A DNA stretch of 64,000 nt from MED-G105 sp038522945 (GCA_038522945.1 JBCBJV010000008.1:114989-178988); one strand, 5' to 3'. Positions 26,476 through 36,283 are shown, counted from the stretch's first letter. A program made the numbers and translations. The notes: generated by a model not told the origin, from the letters alone.

Positions 26476-29076
26476 CTATTCTCTGCGCATTTCGTTAAAT
26501 TTATTGAACCACCGGCGTACCTGAACCTCCCCCATTGTGTAAAGTTTCCAGGTGACGACGCCGAAAAGCACCCCTGAGCCCACGCGGACGATATCCACAG
26601 GAAGTGCTTCCGACCAGCCGACAATGCGTCCACGGCCATGCATCATGTAAATGAAATAGCTTGACGCAGCGAGGACGGAAATTGTGGGAATAGCGATCCG
26701 GGGAATAGGCAAATGGGGCGCCCATATCAGGACTAAGACAGTCAAACTGACTGCGACTGCGCGGGAGGTATCGGTATCGTAAAAACGCCAGGCGATAAGC
26801 GTTACCGCGATCGATATCGCTATCGCCCAGATGTTTAGTTTGCCGTTAGGGACCGGCACCGGTGTTGCATCGGCACGATAGCGCCATGTCGACAAGAACA
26901 TTCCGATGGCAAACAGCCACCATGCCCAAAGCACATGCTGGCCATTCTGAGCATTCACATATTCACCGAACAGATAGGGTTCGCCTAGAAGTCGGGTGGA
27001 AACCATCACAAGACAAGCAATACTAATGTATAAAAACTCATTTTGCCTCGCCCAGTTGCGAACTGCAGGGATAATCAAAGGTAATGTCAGCACCAAGATC
27101 GTCTGGATCAGAGCTTGGATAAACCAGAGCACAAAGGGCTTCTTGGCGTCACCAAGCTCGGTGATATAGCCGATCAGCAGGATGTTTTGCCACTCCACTT
27201 CGCCCATAAGAATTTGGTAACTGATCAATATGGCCCAGTAGGGGATCAGTATATTCACTAAGATCGTTGACCACGCCCGGAGAATGTTTCCGTCAAGAAA
27301 CTGTCGCCACTGAAATCGGTAAAAATTGTACCCTGCGAGTACCAACAAAGCGGCGGCACCACCACGAAAGACGGTGTTTCCGGCATGGTTAAGGACAATG
27401 GCGAGTGGCGCGAGCGCGCGAAGGTAAATGGAGGACTCGATCGATGCCCAGAAACGCCTTTCCTTCGATTGCACTTTCGAAAGATCTGAGATGCTCAACT
27501 GCTCCCAGCGATCAGGAAGTTCTCCGAGAATTTCTTCAATCCCAAGTGAGATGGATACAAAGCGCATCGAGTCTCCATCGAGGGAAACAAAGCTATCACT
27601 CTCACTTAAGTCTTGGTTCGGAAAATGCTCTTTGTAGAGATTTATAATTCGTTCTCTTTGCGTACCCCCGCCGGCGTTCGCTTCATATCGAGAAGTCTCT
27701 GATTCCAAGACCATTGTTGACAACAATGATCGTGTATCAACCTTGCCGGAGGGCAGAAGTGGCAATGCATCGATGGCGCGCAGACTTATATTAGTTGCAG
27801 GGACATTGAATTCGTCTGACAGCGTCGCAACCAGATCGCTGTCGAGCGCCTGGCCTTCCGATACCACAAAAAGTGACTTGTCGTCAGAAACAACCTTGGC
27901 TTGCTGACCCTGGGAGGCGAGAAAACTCTCCACCTGATCAAGGTTGAGCCGCACCCCAAAAATCTTTGAAAAGCGGCTCTTTCTTCCGACAATGCGAAAG
28001 AACCCATCCTCGCCTTCGACCGCAAGATCACCGGTTAGCAATTTGAACGAATCCCGTCCTCCAGCGAGATCCTCGCGCGCCTCCGCATAGCCCAGCATCA
28101 CATTGGGACCTTCGTAGTTAATCTCGCCCTGTTCACCTCGCGCAACCGGCGTACCATCTTCGCGGCAAAGGGTGATGCGCCCACCAGGAATGGCCTCACC
28201 GATTGATCCGACCGAGGACAAGAGCTTTTCAGGAGGGAGATACGAGATCCGGGCTGTCGCTTCAGTTTGTCCATACATGACAAAGAAACGCTTTTGACTT
28301 TCTGCTGCCCACTTCCCGTACGCACGGACAAGGTCATCCTGAAGCCTGCCGCCCGCCTGGGTCACATAACGCAATGAAGGGAATGACTGTTCACGAAATT
28401 TGCGACGCTCCAGTGTTTCAAACGTGTACGGAACACCGGCAAAGCTCGTTGCACTTTTCTCATTTAGACGATCGAAAAAGCTCGGCGCAGACGGGTCACT
28501 GCGCCCCGTAACAAGACTTGCCCCCACGGCAAGATGAGAGTTCACGACCGAGAGCCCATAACAGTAATGCAAGGGCAATGTGAGAAGGGCTCGCTCGTCG
28601 GCGTCCAGACTCAGATACTGGGCGATTGCCCGAGCATTGCTCTCCAGATTCTCATAGGACAAGCGAACAGCTTTTGCCGTCCCAGATGATCCGGACGTGC
28701 TGATCACCATGGCGAGGTCATGATGAAGCTCCGGACCGGCAAGGCCCGTTGAAATTACCTCAAATCCATCTGTTGCCTGGAGACATTCGAATTCCGGGCA
28801 GTAAGTATCGCGCAGCGTTTCGGCGAGAGCGTCGTTTCCGGCTTCACATAACAGGATGGCGTGCCCACCCCGAAGGATCCCTAAATAGCTGGTGATTGCA
28901 TCAATGCTATTGTCGATCTGCAATAGCACTAGGGACTTGCGTGTCGGCAAATCAGCCGTGACCTGGTCCGCTTTGGCCGCGACAGTTCTGTAGCTAAGCG
29001 GTTGGGCCCCACCTATTAAACAGTTGGCATCGCCAAACTGGTCAAGCTGATGCCAGAACGCCCGATTGATTTCCAT
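26476..29076 (-). CDS. Adenylation - carrier - membrane acyltransferase fusion protein, copy 1
   Basis: An 866-residue paralogue of the next gene with the same order: adenylation domain with ISTSGSSGTAKAV, YGQTEATARI, LLTGDLA and PSGKVDTR; carrier motif LDGDSMRFV; and a membrane domain opening with YLRALAPLAIVLNH. Every catalytic position I can identify in one copy is kept in the other, though the linkers between the adenylation and carrier parts differ freely. By eye the two are similar along their whole length, so they arose by tandem duplication and have since diverged; different acyl substrates are a reasonable guess. ATG 29076 is preceded by GCGGGGG. It appears to be the first gene of a three-gene unit ending with the carotenoid oxygenase. 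Confidence 0.88.
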   Translation of the reverse strand: MEINRAFWHQLDQFGDANCLIGGAQPLSYRTVAAKADQVTADLPTRKSLVLLQIDNSIDAITSYLGILRGGHAILLCEAGNDALAETLRDTYCPEFECLQATDGFEVISTGLAGPELHHDLAMVISTSGSSGTAKAVRLSYENLESNARAIAQYLSLDADERALLTLPLHYCYGLSVVNSHLAVGASLVTGRSDPSAPSFFDRLNEKSATSFAGVPYTFETLERRKFREQSFPSLRYVTQAGGRLQDDLVRAYGKWAAESQKRFFVMYGQTEATARISYLPPEKLLSSVGSIGEAIPGGRITLCREDGTPVARGEQGEINYEGPNVMLGYAEAREDLAGGRDSFKLLTGDLAVEGEDGFFRIVGRKSRFSKIFGVRLNLDQVESFLASQGQQAKVVSDDKSLFVVSEGQALDSDLVATLSDEFNVPATNISLRAIDALPLLPSGKVDTRSLLSTMVLESETSRYEANAGGGTQRERIINLYKEHFPNQDLSESDSFVSLDGDSMRFVSISLGIEEILGELPDRWEQLSISDLSKVQSKERRFWASIESSIYLRALAPLAIVLNHAGNTVFRGGAAALLVLAGYNFYRFQWRQFLDGNILRAWSTILVNILIPYWAILISYQILMGEVEWQNILLIGYITELGDAKKPFVLWFIQALIQTILVLTLPLIIPAVRNWARQNEFLYISIACLVMVSTRLLGEPYLFGEYVNAQNGQHVLWAWWLFAIGMFLSTWRYRADATPVPVPNGKLNIWAIAISIAVTLIAWRFYDTDTSRAVAVSLTVLVLIWAPHLPIPRIAIPTISVLAASSYFIYMMHGRGRIVGWSEALPVDIVRVGSGVLFGVVTWKLYTMGEVQVRRWFNKFNEMRRE

Positions 29077-29319
29077 TGCCCCCGCCGGATCCCTCTTTTA
29101 CCCCAAGCATTACTCACGTAGCAGACGCCCCTATTCTGCTAAACGGAACGCGGCTTTTACTTATTGCCTATCATAGGCGCGGCGACGTGGAAGATAAAAG
29201 AAAGTTCTGGCAAATTGATCTCGGCACGAAACAGGGCCAACCAAGATCTGGGAGGTCTCTCTAGGCGTTGACGAAGAGTACCAGCTTCCCGTGAACTGAT
29301 TGATAATCCTGGAGTTGTT

Positions 29320-30723
29320 TTGGCCAAGTCTTCTTCCACTTTCGTCTGCCAATCCTGCGGAGCCACCTACGGCAAGTGGGCTGGCCGCTGCGGTGAATGC
29401 GGCGAGTGGAACACCATTGTAGAAGAGGTTAGCTCAGCACCGCCGGGGTCGTTGGGGACATCTGGCAAATCGAAAGGAAGGCTCCTTGAGTTTGTTGGTC
29501 TTGAAGGCGAGGCCCGGAGCGTCCCTCGCTACCAATCGGGGAATCAAGAATTTGACCGGGCATGCGGCAGTGGCCTCGTCCCAGGGTCTGCGCTCTTAAT
29601 CGGCGGCGACCCGGGCGTCGGAAAATCGACGCTCCTTCTACAAATCGCGGCAGGTCTTGCGAAAAGCGGTCAGCGGGTTGCTTACATTTCAGGCGAAGAA
29701 GCGATCGGTCAAATCCGCCTACGCGCCGAGCGGTTGAATTTAAGCAAAGCCCAGGTAGCACTGGCTTCTGCCACAGCACTGCGAGACATTCTGACGACCC
29801 TTAAGGCTGATAAGCCAGATATCGTCATCATTGATTCAATTCAGACGCTTTGGTCCGACGCCCTGCCCGGCGCTCCAGGAACGGTCACACAAGTACGCTC
29901 CTGCGCACAAGAATTAATCCGCTACGCCAAATCTTCCGGGGCTGTCACGATCCTCGTGGGACACGTGACAAAAGACGGCCAAATCGCAGGGCCTCGTGTT
30001 GTCGAACACATGGTGGACGCGGTCTTGTATTTCGAGAGCGAACAAGGCCGGTCTTTCCGGATCCTGAGAGCCGTGAAAAACCGATTTGGCGCTGCGCATG
30101 AGATTGGCGTTTTCGAAATGACCGGCGGTGGTCTCAGGGAGGTTAGTAATCCTTCCGAGCTCTTTCTGTCAGAAAAAGGTGAGCCTGTTCCAGGCGCTGC
30201 TGTTTTCGCCGGTGTGGAAGGGACACGGCCTGTCCTCGTTGAGATTCAGGCCCTGGTCTCCCCCTCCACCCTTGCTGCACCTCGCCGCGCAGTCGTGGGC
30301 TGGGACAGCGGGCGACTTTCGATGCTGCTGGCGGTACTAGATGCCCGGGGGGGCCTCGACTTCGGCCGTCACGACGTCTTTTTGAATGTGGCTGGAGGCA
30401 TGCGCATTACTGAACCGGCCGCGGACCTGGCGGCCTGCGCCGCTCTCGTTTCTTCGCTCTTCGATGCGGCAATCCCGTCCGATACGGTCGTTTTTGGCGA
30501 AGTCGCCCTCTCCGGTGCCGTCCGTCCTGTCAACCAGACCGATGCCCGGTTGATCGAGGCGACAAAACTGGGCTTTGGTGGTGGTCTTGCGCCAAAGGGG
30601 GCCACTTCAGAGGCTCTTGAATTGGTCTCAGCGGACACGCTCGCCGACCTACTCAGTTGGATTCGACGGTTTCCCACTATTTCAGGGCGGAGAAAGCTTG
30701 AGCGCCCGGACGATCACGGATAA
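29320..30723 (+). CDS. radA: DNA repair protein RadA
   Basis: The 467-residue protein has the N-terminal zinc finger (Cys10, Cys13, Cys24, Cys27), a RecA-like ATPase with GGDPGVGKST at 95-104, the RadA motif KNRFG, and a Lon-like C-terminal domain. RadA drives branch migration in recombinational repair. The start is TTG at 29320, supported by GGAG 5 bases upstream and the conserved MAKSSSTFVCQSCG opening. It is divergent from the acyltransferase genes across about 240 bases that hold no feature I can name. Confidence 0.96.
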   Translation: MAKSSSTFVCQSCGATYGKWAGRCGECGEWNTIVEEVSSAPPGSLGTSGKSKGRLLEFVGLEGEARSVPRYQSGNQEFDRACGSGLVPGSALLIGGDPGVGKSTLLLQIAAGLAKSGQRVAYISGEEAIGQIRLRAERLNLSKAQVALASATALRDILTTLKADKPDIVIIDSIQTLWSDALPGAPGTVTQVRSCAQELIRYAKSSGAVTILVGHVTKDGQIAGPRVVEHMVDAVLYFESEQGRSFRILRAVKNRFGAAHEIGVFEMTGGGLREVSNPSELFLSEKGEPVPGAAVFAGVEGTRPVLVEIQALVSPSTLAAPRRAVVGWDSGRLSMLLAVLDARGGLDFGRHDVFLNVAGGMRITEPAADLAACAALVSSLFDAAIPSDTVVFGEVALSGAVRPVNQTDARLIEATKLGFGGGLAPKGATSEALELVSADTLADLLSWIRRFPTISGRRKLERPDDHG

Positions 30724-30847
30724 GCAAAGGAAAGAGCGCTGGTACTAACCTTCACAAATACTTGACAGGTTGTTGCCAGACGAGGCTTGCGTTGAAGGCC
30801 ATAGCTTGGAAATGGCTGTTGCGTGTTTTTTAGAGACGGGATGAGAC

Positions 30848-31513
30848 ATGACCGGCTTTGACGCCATTTTAATCGTGATTTTTGCCGTATCCATTTTCTT
30901 TGCCGTCATCCGAGGGGCAGTTCGCGAGTTTGGAACACTCATAGCCCTCCTACTTGGCGGGCTGATCGCCTGGATGTTCACCGTCCCTATCCTATCGAGC
31001 TTAGGCAAACTGGACAGCTTTTTTGCCAACGTGTTCACTGCCGGCAGTCTGACCTTTGTAGGCTTTGTCGGCTTTCACGTTCTGATTTCCTATTTTACCG
31101 GGAAATTTCAGCTCACCGAACAACAACGACTTATTGATCAGGTCGCCGGCGGTTTTTTTGGGTTTGTCAGGGCGCTTGCGCTCGTCGGTCTCGGGTTCAT
31201 CGGATACGGGTACTACCTGGACGAACCAAACAGGCCGGACACCGTCAACAATGCGATGCTTCTACCGCTCGTAAAGGGCTCAGCGTCGATTATTGAAGGG
31301 TTTGCTCCTTACCAGGAAGGGACGCCGCAACCTCAGGATCTTCGGTCAGAGAGTCCCTCAGATGTCAGCTCAGGCCCGGACCGCGCCGCGATGGAAGAAC
31401 TTGTGACGACCGTCACAACTTCTGAGCCAAGTGATCCGAAGACCCGTAGCACTGATCAGAGCGATGAGATCGCGGATCTTCTCACTCAATCGACGAACCC
31501 AGACGGAAATTAG
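30848..31513 (+). CDS. cvpA: CvpA family membrane protein
   Basis: The 221-residue protein has four transmembrane segments in the first 120 residues (start MTGFDAILIVIFAVSIFFAV, then the REFGTLIALLLGGLIAW pattern typical of CvpA) and a hydrophilic, low-complexity tail rich in Ser, Asp and Thr. CvpA proteins are inner-membrane proteins linked to colicin V export and envelope stress; the molecular role is unsettled. The gene very often precedes purF, as here (gap 3 bases). A TTGACA at 30762-30767 could be part of a promoter, but no convincing -10 follows. Confidence 0.92.
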   Translation: MTGFDAILIVIFAVSIFFAVIRGAVREFGTLIALLLGGLIAWMFTVPILSSLGKLDSFFANVFTAGSLTFVGFVGFHVLISYFTGKFQLTEQQRLIDQVAGGFFGFVRALALVGLGFIGYGYYLDEPNRPDTVNNAMLLPLVKGSASIIEGFAPYQEGTPQPQDLRSESPSDVSSGPDRAAMEELVTTVTTSEPSDPKTRSTDQSDEIADLLTQSTNPDGN

Positions 31514-31516
31514 AGT

Positions 31517-33064
31517 ATGCCTACGCCAACTGCCGCCTTCCGCCCCAAAGTTTTAGAAGTGGCGGATCGTCTGGCGGCACTTCGGCCCGCAGCAAAAGCG
31601 GCAGCGGTAACCAACCGGGACCGCATGCTCCACGAAGAGTGCGGTGTTTTTGGTATCATCGGAACTGACGACGCTGCCGCCCTGACGACACTTGGTCTTC
31701 ATGCCTTACAGCACCGAGGGCAGGAAGCGGCCGGCATTGCTTCCTATGATGGCAAGCGGTTCCACACAGAGCGGCATCTCGGCCTCGTGTCAGACAAGTT
31801 TTCAGACCCCGATACGGTCGCCCGTCTTGTTGGCGCCGGTGCCATCGGCCACACGCGCTATTCTACACAAGGGGAAACTGTGATCCGCAACGTGCAGCCC
31901 CTGTATGCGGATCTCGACAAGGGCGGTATCGCGATTGCCCACAATGGCAACTTGACGAATGCGCAAAAATTGAAGCGCGAACTTGTCCAGCGCGGATGTA
32001 TCTTTCAGTCTACGTCAGATTCTGAACTTTTCCTGCAACTCACCGCTCGCTCCCATCAGATCGGGATTGTCGACCGGCTGATTGAGAGCCTGAAGCTGGT
32101 TGAAGGCGGCTATGCGCTGTGCGTTTTGACAAAAGAGGGCTTAATTGGCGCTCGCGATCCCGTCGGGATCCGCCCGCTAATTCTCGGCAAATTGAACGGA
32201 GCACCGATTCTCGCGTCGGAAAGCTGTGCCCTTGAAATCTTGGGGGCGGAGTTTGTTCGCGATATCCGGCCGGGTGAAGTCGTTGTGTGTCACCCTAATG
32301 GCGAAATCGAAAGCCGACAGGTGTTCCCAGAGCCGTCTCAAGCGCGGCCTTGCATATTCGAATTGATTTACTTTGCCCGTCCAAACTCAGTCGTCGATGG
32401 CAAGAGCGTTTATCAATTGCGCAAAAAGCTTGGCAAACAGCTCGCGAAAGAAGCTCCCTGCGATGCTGATCTTGTCTCACCAATCCCCGACTCAGGCGTT
32501 CCCTCAGCCATTGGCTTCGCGCAGAAGTCGAAACTCCCCTATGAAATGGCGCTCATTCGAAGCCACTTTGTGGGTCGAACCTTTATCGAGCCAAAACAGG
32601 AAATCCGTGAAGCTGGCGTGAAGCGCAAGCACTCACCAAATATGTCGCTGGTGAAGGGCAAACGCGTGTGCCTGATCGATGATTCAGTGGTACGCGGAAC
32701 AACATCGAGAAAAATCGTTGAAATGATGCGCAATGCCGGAGCGCTAGAGGTGCATTTGCGAGTCGCGTGCCCGCCAATTATCTTTCCTGACTTCTATGGG
32801 ATCAACACACCGTCCCGAGACGAGTTAATCGCCGCCACAAAATCAGTTGACGAAATCCGGGCTGAAATCGGGGCCGATAGCCTCGCGTTTCTTTCGTTGG
32901 ACGGACTATATCTAGCGCTAGGCAAAGGTGAGCGCGACGAAAGCGCACCGGCCTTTACCGACCATTGCTTTACCGGGGACTACCCAACGTCATTGACTGA
33001 TCAGAACGAAACTGACCGAAACGCCATCGTTACACAGCTGTCGTTCCTGGCGGAAAGCAGCTGA
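31517..33064 (+). CDS. purF: Amidophosphoribosyltransferase PurF
   Basis: The 515-residue enzyme makes phosphoribosylamine, the first committed step of purine synthesis. The N-terminal nucleophile domain begins at Cys42 in EECGVFGI; the phosphoribosyltransferase domain has VCLIDDSVVRGTTS (PRPP loop). Forty-one residues precede the catalytic Cys, so the leader must be removed for activity, and it is longer than the 11-residue propeptide of the Bacillus enzyme. A start at the methionine four residues before that Cys motif (MLHEECG) would give a short leader. The ATG stands 3 bases after the cvpA stop. Confidence 0.96.
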   Translation: MPTPTAAFRPKVLEVADRLAALRPAAKAAAVTNRDRMLHEECGVFGIIGTDDAAALTTLGLHALQHRGQEAAGIASYDGKRFHTERHLGLVSDKFSDPDTVARLVGAGAIGHTRYSTQGETVIRNVQPLYADLDKGGIAIAHNGNLTNAQKLKRELVQRGCIFQSTSDSELFLQLTARSHQIGIVDRLIESLKLVEGGYALCVLTKEGLIGARDPVGIRPLILGKLNGAPILASESCALEILGAEFVRDIRPGEVVVCHPNGEIESRQVFPEPSQARPCIFELIYFARPNSVVDGKSVYQLRKKLGKQLAKEAPCDADLVSPIPDSGVPSAIGFAQKSKLPYEMALIRSHFVGRTFIEPKQEIREAGVKRKHSPNMSLVKGKRVCLIDDSVVRGTTSRKIVEMMRNAGALEVHLRVACPPIIFPDFYGINTPSRDELIAATKSVDEIRAEIGADSLAFLSLDGLYLALGKGERDESAPAFTDHCFTGDYPTSLTDQNETDRNAIVTQLSFLAESS

Positions 33065-33157
33065 GCCGGATACGTCTTGCATGAACCGAGCCCTGCGGTT
33101 CCCCCCGCGCTGTCGCGTCCCTTGGTGTTTCGCGCTTCTATGAGCTAAGCCAAGGTC

Positions 33158-35017
33158 ATGACACCGAAAGAAAAAAAACGCGAAGACTTCAAGCGCGCCT
33201 TACTGCAAACCACGCGGGCCTTGTCCGCCCAACCAGAGGTCGAAGTCACATTTGCTGGCGACAATGCCTTGGTACAAGGGAAGAAAGCAAAAATCCCCCT
33301 CCCCGCGCGGGTCTTGGATCGCCAGGCAGCGCTTATCGCACGAGGCGAATCGGATGGTGCCGCTCTGTGGTTGGCCCACCATGATGCGGCTGCGCACATG
33401 AAAAATATGCCACAAGGCGGCGAAGCACAGGCCGTCTTCACGGCCCTGGAACGCGCCCGCATTGAGGCGATCGGCACCCGCGCCCTGCAAGGGGTCGGCG
33501 ATAATCTGACAGCCAGTCTTGAGAAGAAATTGACGGACAAGCGCCTCGACCGCCTTGAGACCAGCGAAGCACCGCCGCTGGCAGAAATTACGGCGCTCCT
33601 ATTGCGCCAAAGGCTAACGGGCCGCGACCACCCCGAGTGCGTTCAGGAAATGATGACGAAATGCGCACCGGACGTCGATGAAATGGCAGGCGACGCACTC
33701 GATGCCATTGCTCAATCAACTGATCTCTCCGATCAGGCCGCATTTGCAGACCTCGCGCGCCAGGTAATCCGTGATCTGAACCTGGAACAGGACGAGGACG
33801 GCAACGAACCCGGCGAAGATCAGACCGAAGGCGACGATGACGGGGATGAGAACGAGGACGAAAACGCCGAGAATGAAGATAGCGGCGTTGCCGATTTGCC
33901 CGAAGACCAACAAACCCAGCCGGGCGAGGCACCCGATGATAACATGGAGATGTCCGAACAGGACCTTCAGGAGTCGGAGGAAGACGAGTCTGATGGGGCC
34001 GTTGAAAACGCAAAGATCTCGTCAACGCGCATGCAGTTCGACGGCGACAGCGGTAATGCGTATAAGCCCTACACAACGGCATTCGATGAGATCGCCGAAG
34101 CCTCTGACCTTTGCGACGATGACGAGTTGGAACGCCTCCGCCGAAGCCTCGATCGCCAACTAGAGACTCTCCATTCGGTGGTCTCACGCCTCGCCAACAA
34201 ACTACAACGCAAACTCCTTGCCCAACAGAACCGGAGCTGGGAGTTTGACCTGGATGAAGGCTACCTCGATGCAGCCCGTCTGTCGCGGATCATCATCGAT
34301 CCCATGCAACCGCTATCATTCAAGCATGAACGCGAACAGGATTTTCGCGACACAGTCGTCACCCTACTGATCGACAATTCCGGATCCATGCGCGGGCGGC
34401 CGATTTCGATCGCAGCCATTTGTGCAGACATTCTTGCACGAACCCTCGAGCGCTGCAGCGTCAAGGTCGAAGTGCTTGGCTTTACAACGCGCGCTTGGAA
34501 GGGTGGGCAAGCTCGAGAGAAGTGGGTCACAGACGGTCGCCCGTCCAACCCTGGACGCCTGAACGATCTGCGCCATGTCATCTACAAATCCGCGGATGCA
34601 CCCTGGCGGCGCGCCCGAACCTCTCTTGGTTTGATGATGAAAGAAGGTCTCCTGAAGGAGAATATCGATGGCGAGGCGCTCATGTGGGCCCACCAGCGGC
34701 TGATCGGACGACCGGAGGCCCGTCGCATTTTGATGGTTATCTCCGATGGTGCACCCGTAGATGACACGACGTCATCGGCCAATGGCGGCACTTACCTGGA
34801 GCGGCACTTGCGTCAGGTTATCAGTTTTATTGAGACCCGCTCACCGGTTGAACTGCTCGCCATTGGGATTGGCCACGACGTGACCCCCTATTACCGACGG
34901 GCCCTGACAATCGTCGATCCTGAGCAGTTAGGTGGCGCAATGATCGATCGGCTAGCAGCGTTGTTCGACGAAGACCTGGGCGGAGCCGAACGCGGAAGTT
35001 ATCGCCGAACGGGGTAA
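33158..35017 (+). CDS. cobT: Cobaltochelatase subunit CobT
   Basis: The 619-residue protein has the CobT layout: an N-terminal domain, a very acidic central stretch (about residues 205-275, almost all Asp, Glu, Asn and Gly), and a C-terminal von Willebrand A domain with the MIDAS motif LLIDNSGSMRG. With the AAA+ CobS and the CobN subunit it inserts cobalt into hydrogenobyrinate diamide in aerobic cobalamin synthesis. Neither cobS nor cobN is in the window. AAGGTC sits directly before the ATG. It converges with the yceI gene. Confidence 0.95.
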   Translation: MTPKEKKREDFKRALLQTTRALSAQPEVEVTFAGDNALVQGKKAKIPLPARVLDRQAALIARGESDGAALWLAHHDAAAHMKNMPQGGEAQAVFTALERARIEAIGTRALQGVGDNLTASLEKKLTDKRLDRLETSEAPPLAEITALLLRQRLTGRDHPECVQEMMTKCAPDVDEMAGDALDAIAQSTDLSDQAAFADLARQVIRDLNLEQDEDGNEPGEDQTEGDDDGDENEDENAENEDSGVADLPEDQQTQPGEAPDDNMEMSEQDLQESEEDESDGAVENAKISSTRMQFDGDSGNAYKPYTTAFDEIAEASDLCDDDELERLRRSLDRQLETLHSVVSRLANKLQRKLLAQQNRSWEFDLDEGYLDAARLSRIIIDPMQPLSFKHEREQDFRDTVVTLLIDNSGSMRGRPISIAAICADILARTLERCSVKVEVLGFTTRAWKGGQAREKWVTDGRPSNPGRLNDLRHVIYKSADAPWRRARTSLGLMMKEGLLKENIDGEALMWAHQRLIGRPEARRILMVISDGAPVDDTTSSANGGTYLERHLRQVISFIETRSPVELLAIGIGHDVTPYYRRALTIVDPEQLGGAMIDRLAALFDEDLGGAERGSYRRTG

Positions 35018-35064
35018 GCCATTATTGGCGGTCGCCGTTCCCTGTTGCTGTTTAGGGGCTTCAG

Positions 35065-35637
35065 CTACTTCGTGGCAGTCACTTTTATGTCGACGCCCAC
35101 ATCGAGGCCAACCCACTTGCCCGTCTTGAACTCGCCAAGGCCGACCTGAAAGTCTGACCGAACAAGCGAGACCGTTGCTTTCGCTTCAGCCTTATCGCCG
35201 TCAATACTCAGATCAAACGGCAAGACCAAAGGCTGCTCGATGTTCTTGATTGTCAGGATGCCTACCGCTTCATAGCGACCTTCACCGGCTTGATTAATCT
35301 CCGTGGAAACAAATTCCGCCGTTGGATACTCTTTTGTGTGGAACCAGTCTTTGCCCGGCAGGGCTTTGTCCCGTTGACGGTCACCGGTATCGCCTGATCC
35401 GGTATCGATCGTGGCGCGAATGCTTGATCCCTCCAGATTATCAGGATCGAAGTTGATTGCGATATCGAATGCTTTGAATTCGCCGGTGAACGGATCTCCA
35501 GATTGGGTGCCAGTAAAGGCTATCTGAGTTGCGGACTTATCGACCTCCCAAGAGGTTGCTTCCTCGGCGTGGACATAAGTAACGGGTGTGAGGCAAGCCA
35601 TAGCGACGACAGCGAGGCTGAAAAGAGGTCTCGTCAT
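35065..35637 (-). CDS. YceI family periplasmic protein (second copy)
   Basis: The 190-residue protein has a signal peptide ending near VHAEE and a YceI lipocalin-like fold (WEVDKSATQIAFTGTQSG at the mature start, then VRSDFQVGLGEF). YceI proteins bind isoprenoid quinone-like lipids in the periplasm. The frame extends to 35676, but ATG 35637 gives the signal peptide. It follows a cytochrome b561 gene by 22 bases, as is common, and its own partner YceI stands upstream of that gene. Confidence 0.9.
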   Translation of the reverse strand: MTRPLFSLAVVAMACLTPVTYVHAEEATSWEVDKSATQIAFTGTQSGDPFTGEFKAFDIAINFDPDNLEGSSIRATIDTGSGDTGDRQRDKALPGKDWFHTKEYPTAEFVSTEINQAGEGRYEAVGILTIKNIEQPLVLPFDLSIDGDKAEAKATVSLVRSDFQVGLGEFKTGKWVGLDVGVDIKVTATK

Positions 35638-35659
35638 TTCATTTTCCAGGTTTGATGGA

Positions 35660-36238
35660 TTACTTCTCTGTGCCATGGGGCAACATGCGAAGGATTAAAT
35701 CGTCGTCATCGACGAACATGTGCTTCATCACCGCTACAATATGGAGCCCAAATAGGGCGAGCGTGGTAAGCGCGAAAAACCCATGCACCTGACTAATCTG
35801 CTCAGCAAGGGCACCGCGATTTTCGATCCCTTCAAAGAAGGGCAAATGCGGCCAAGGAATAACGCCAAACAAATAGGTAGGCACGCTGGAAGCAAAGGGC
35901 GAGGCAGAAACCAGGGCCCAGCCTCCAAGCGGGACACCGATCATCAACGCGTAAAACGAGATATGAGTGACCTTTGCCAAGGTCATCTCCCAACTTTTCA
36001 TCCCCCCGGGCAAAGCTGGCGGCTTATGGGTTAAGCGCCAACCTAGCCTTAAAAGAGACAACAAGAGGATCGTGATCCCGAAGGATTTATGAAGCTGGTA
36101 AAGTTCAATACGCTCTGCTTGCTGATCATCAGAAAGGCCCGTCATGTAAAGCCCACCAGCGATCTGTCCAAGGATCAAAAAAGCAATCACCCAATGGAAC
36201 AAGATCGCGACATTACTATACCGGGAAGCGGATGCCAT
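35660..36238 (-). CDS. Cytochrome b561 (CybB-type) membrane protein
   Basis: The 192-residue protein has four membrane segments and the b561 layout: His in FHWVIAFLILGQIAGG, His near KSFGITIL, then THISFYALMIGVPLGGW, and a C-terminal FGLHIVAVMKHMF with paired histidines for haem. It carries electrons between quinone and periplasmic partners. Flanking YceI genes on both sides suggest that the three work together on a lipid-soluble redox carrier. The start is ATG 36238. Confidence 0.9.
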   Translation of the reverse strand: MASASRYSNVAILFHWVIAFLILGQIAGGLYMTGLSDDQQAERIELYQLHKSFGITILLLSLLRLGWRLTHKPPALPGGMKSWEMTLAKVTHISFYALMIGVPLGGWALVSASPFASSVPTYLFGVIPWPHLPFFEGIENRGALAEQISQVHGFFALTTLALFGLHIVAVMKHMFVDDDDLILRMLPHGTEK

Positions 36239-36283
36239 AACGGAGCCTTCTCAGTTCAGATACGGAAAAATGCGTGCGCCGAC

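Noticed and set aside
30762..30767. TTGACA as a cvpA promoter
   Set aside because: No convincing -10 hexamer follows at 16-18 bases, so I do not list a promoter.
33083..33101. GAACCG/CGGTTC hairpin after purF
   Set aside because: The stem is only 6 bp and is followed by a run of C, not T. It is not an intrinsic terminator on the evidence here.
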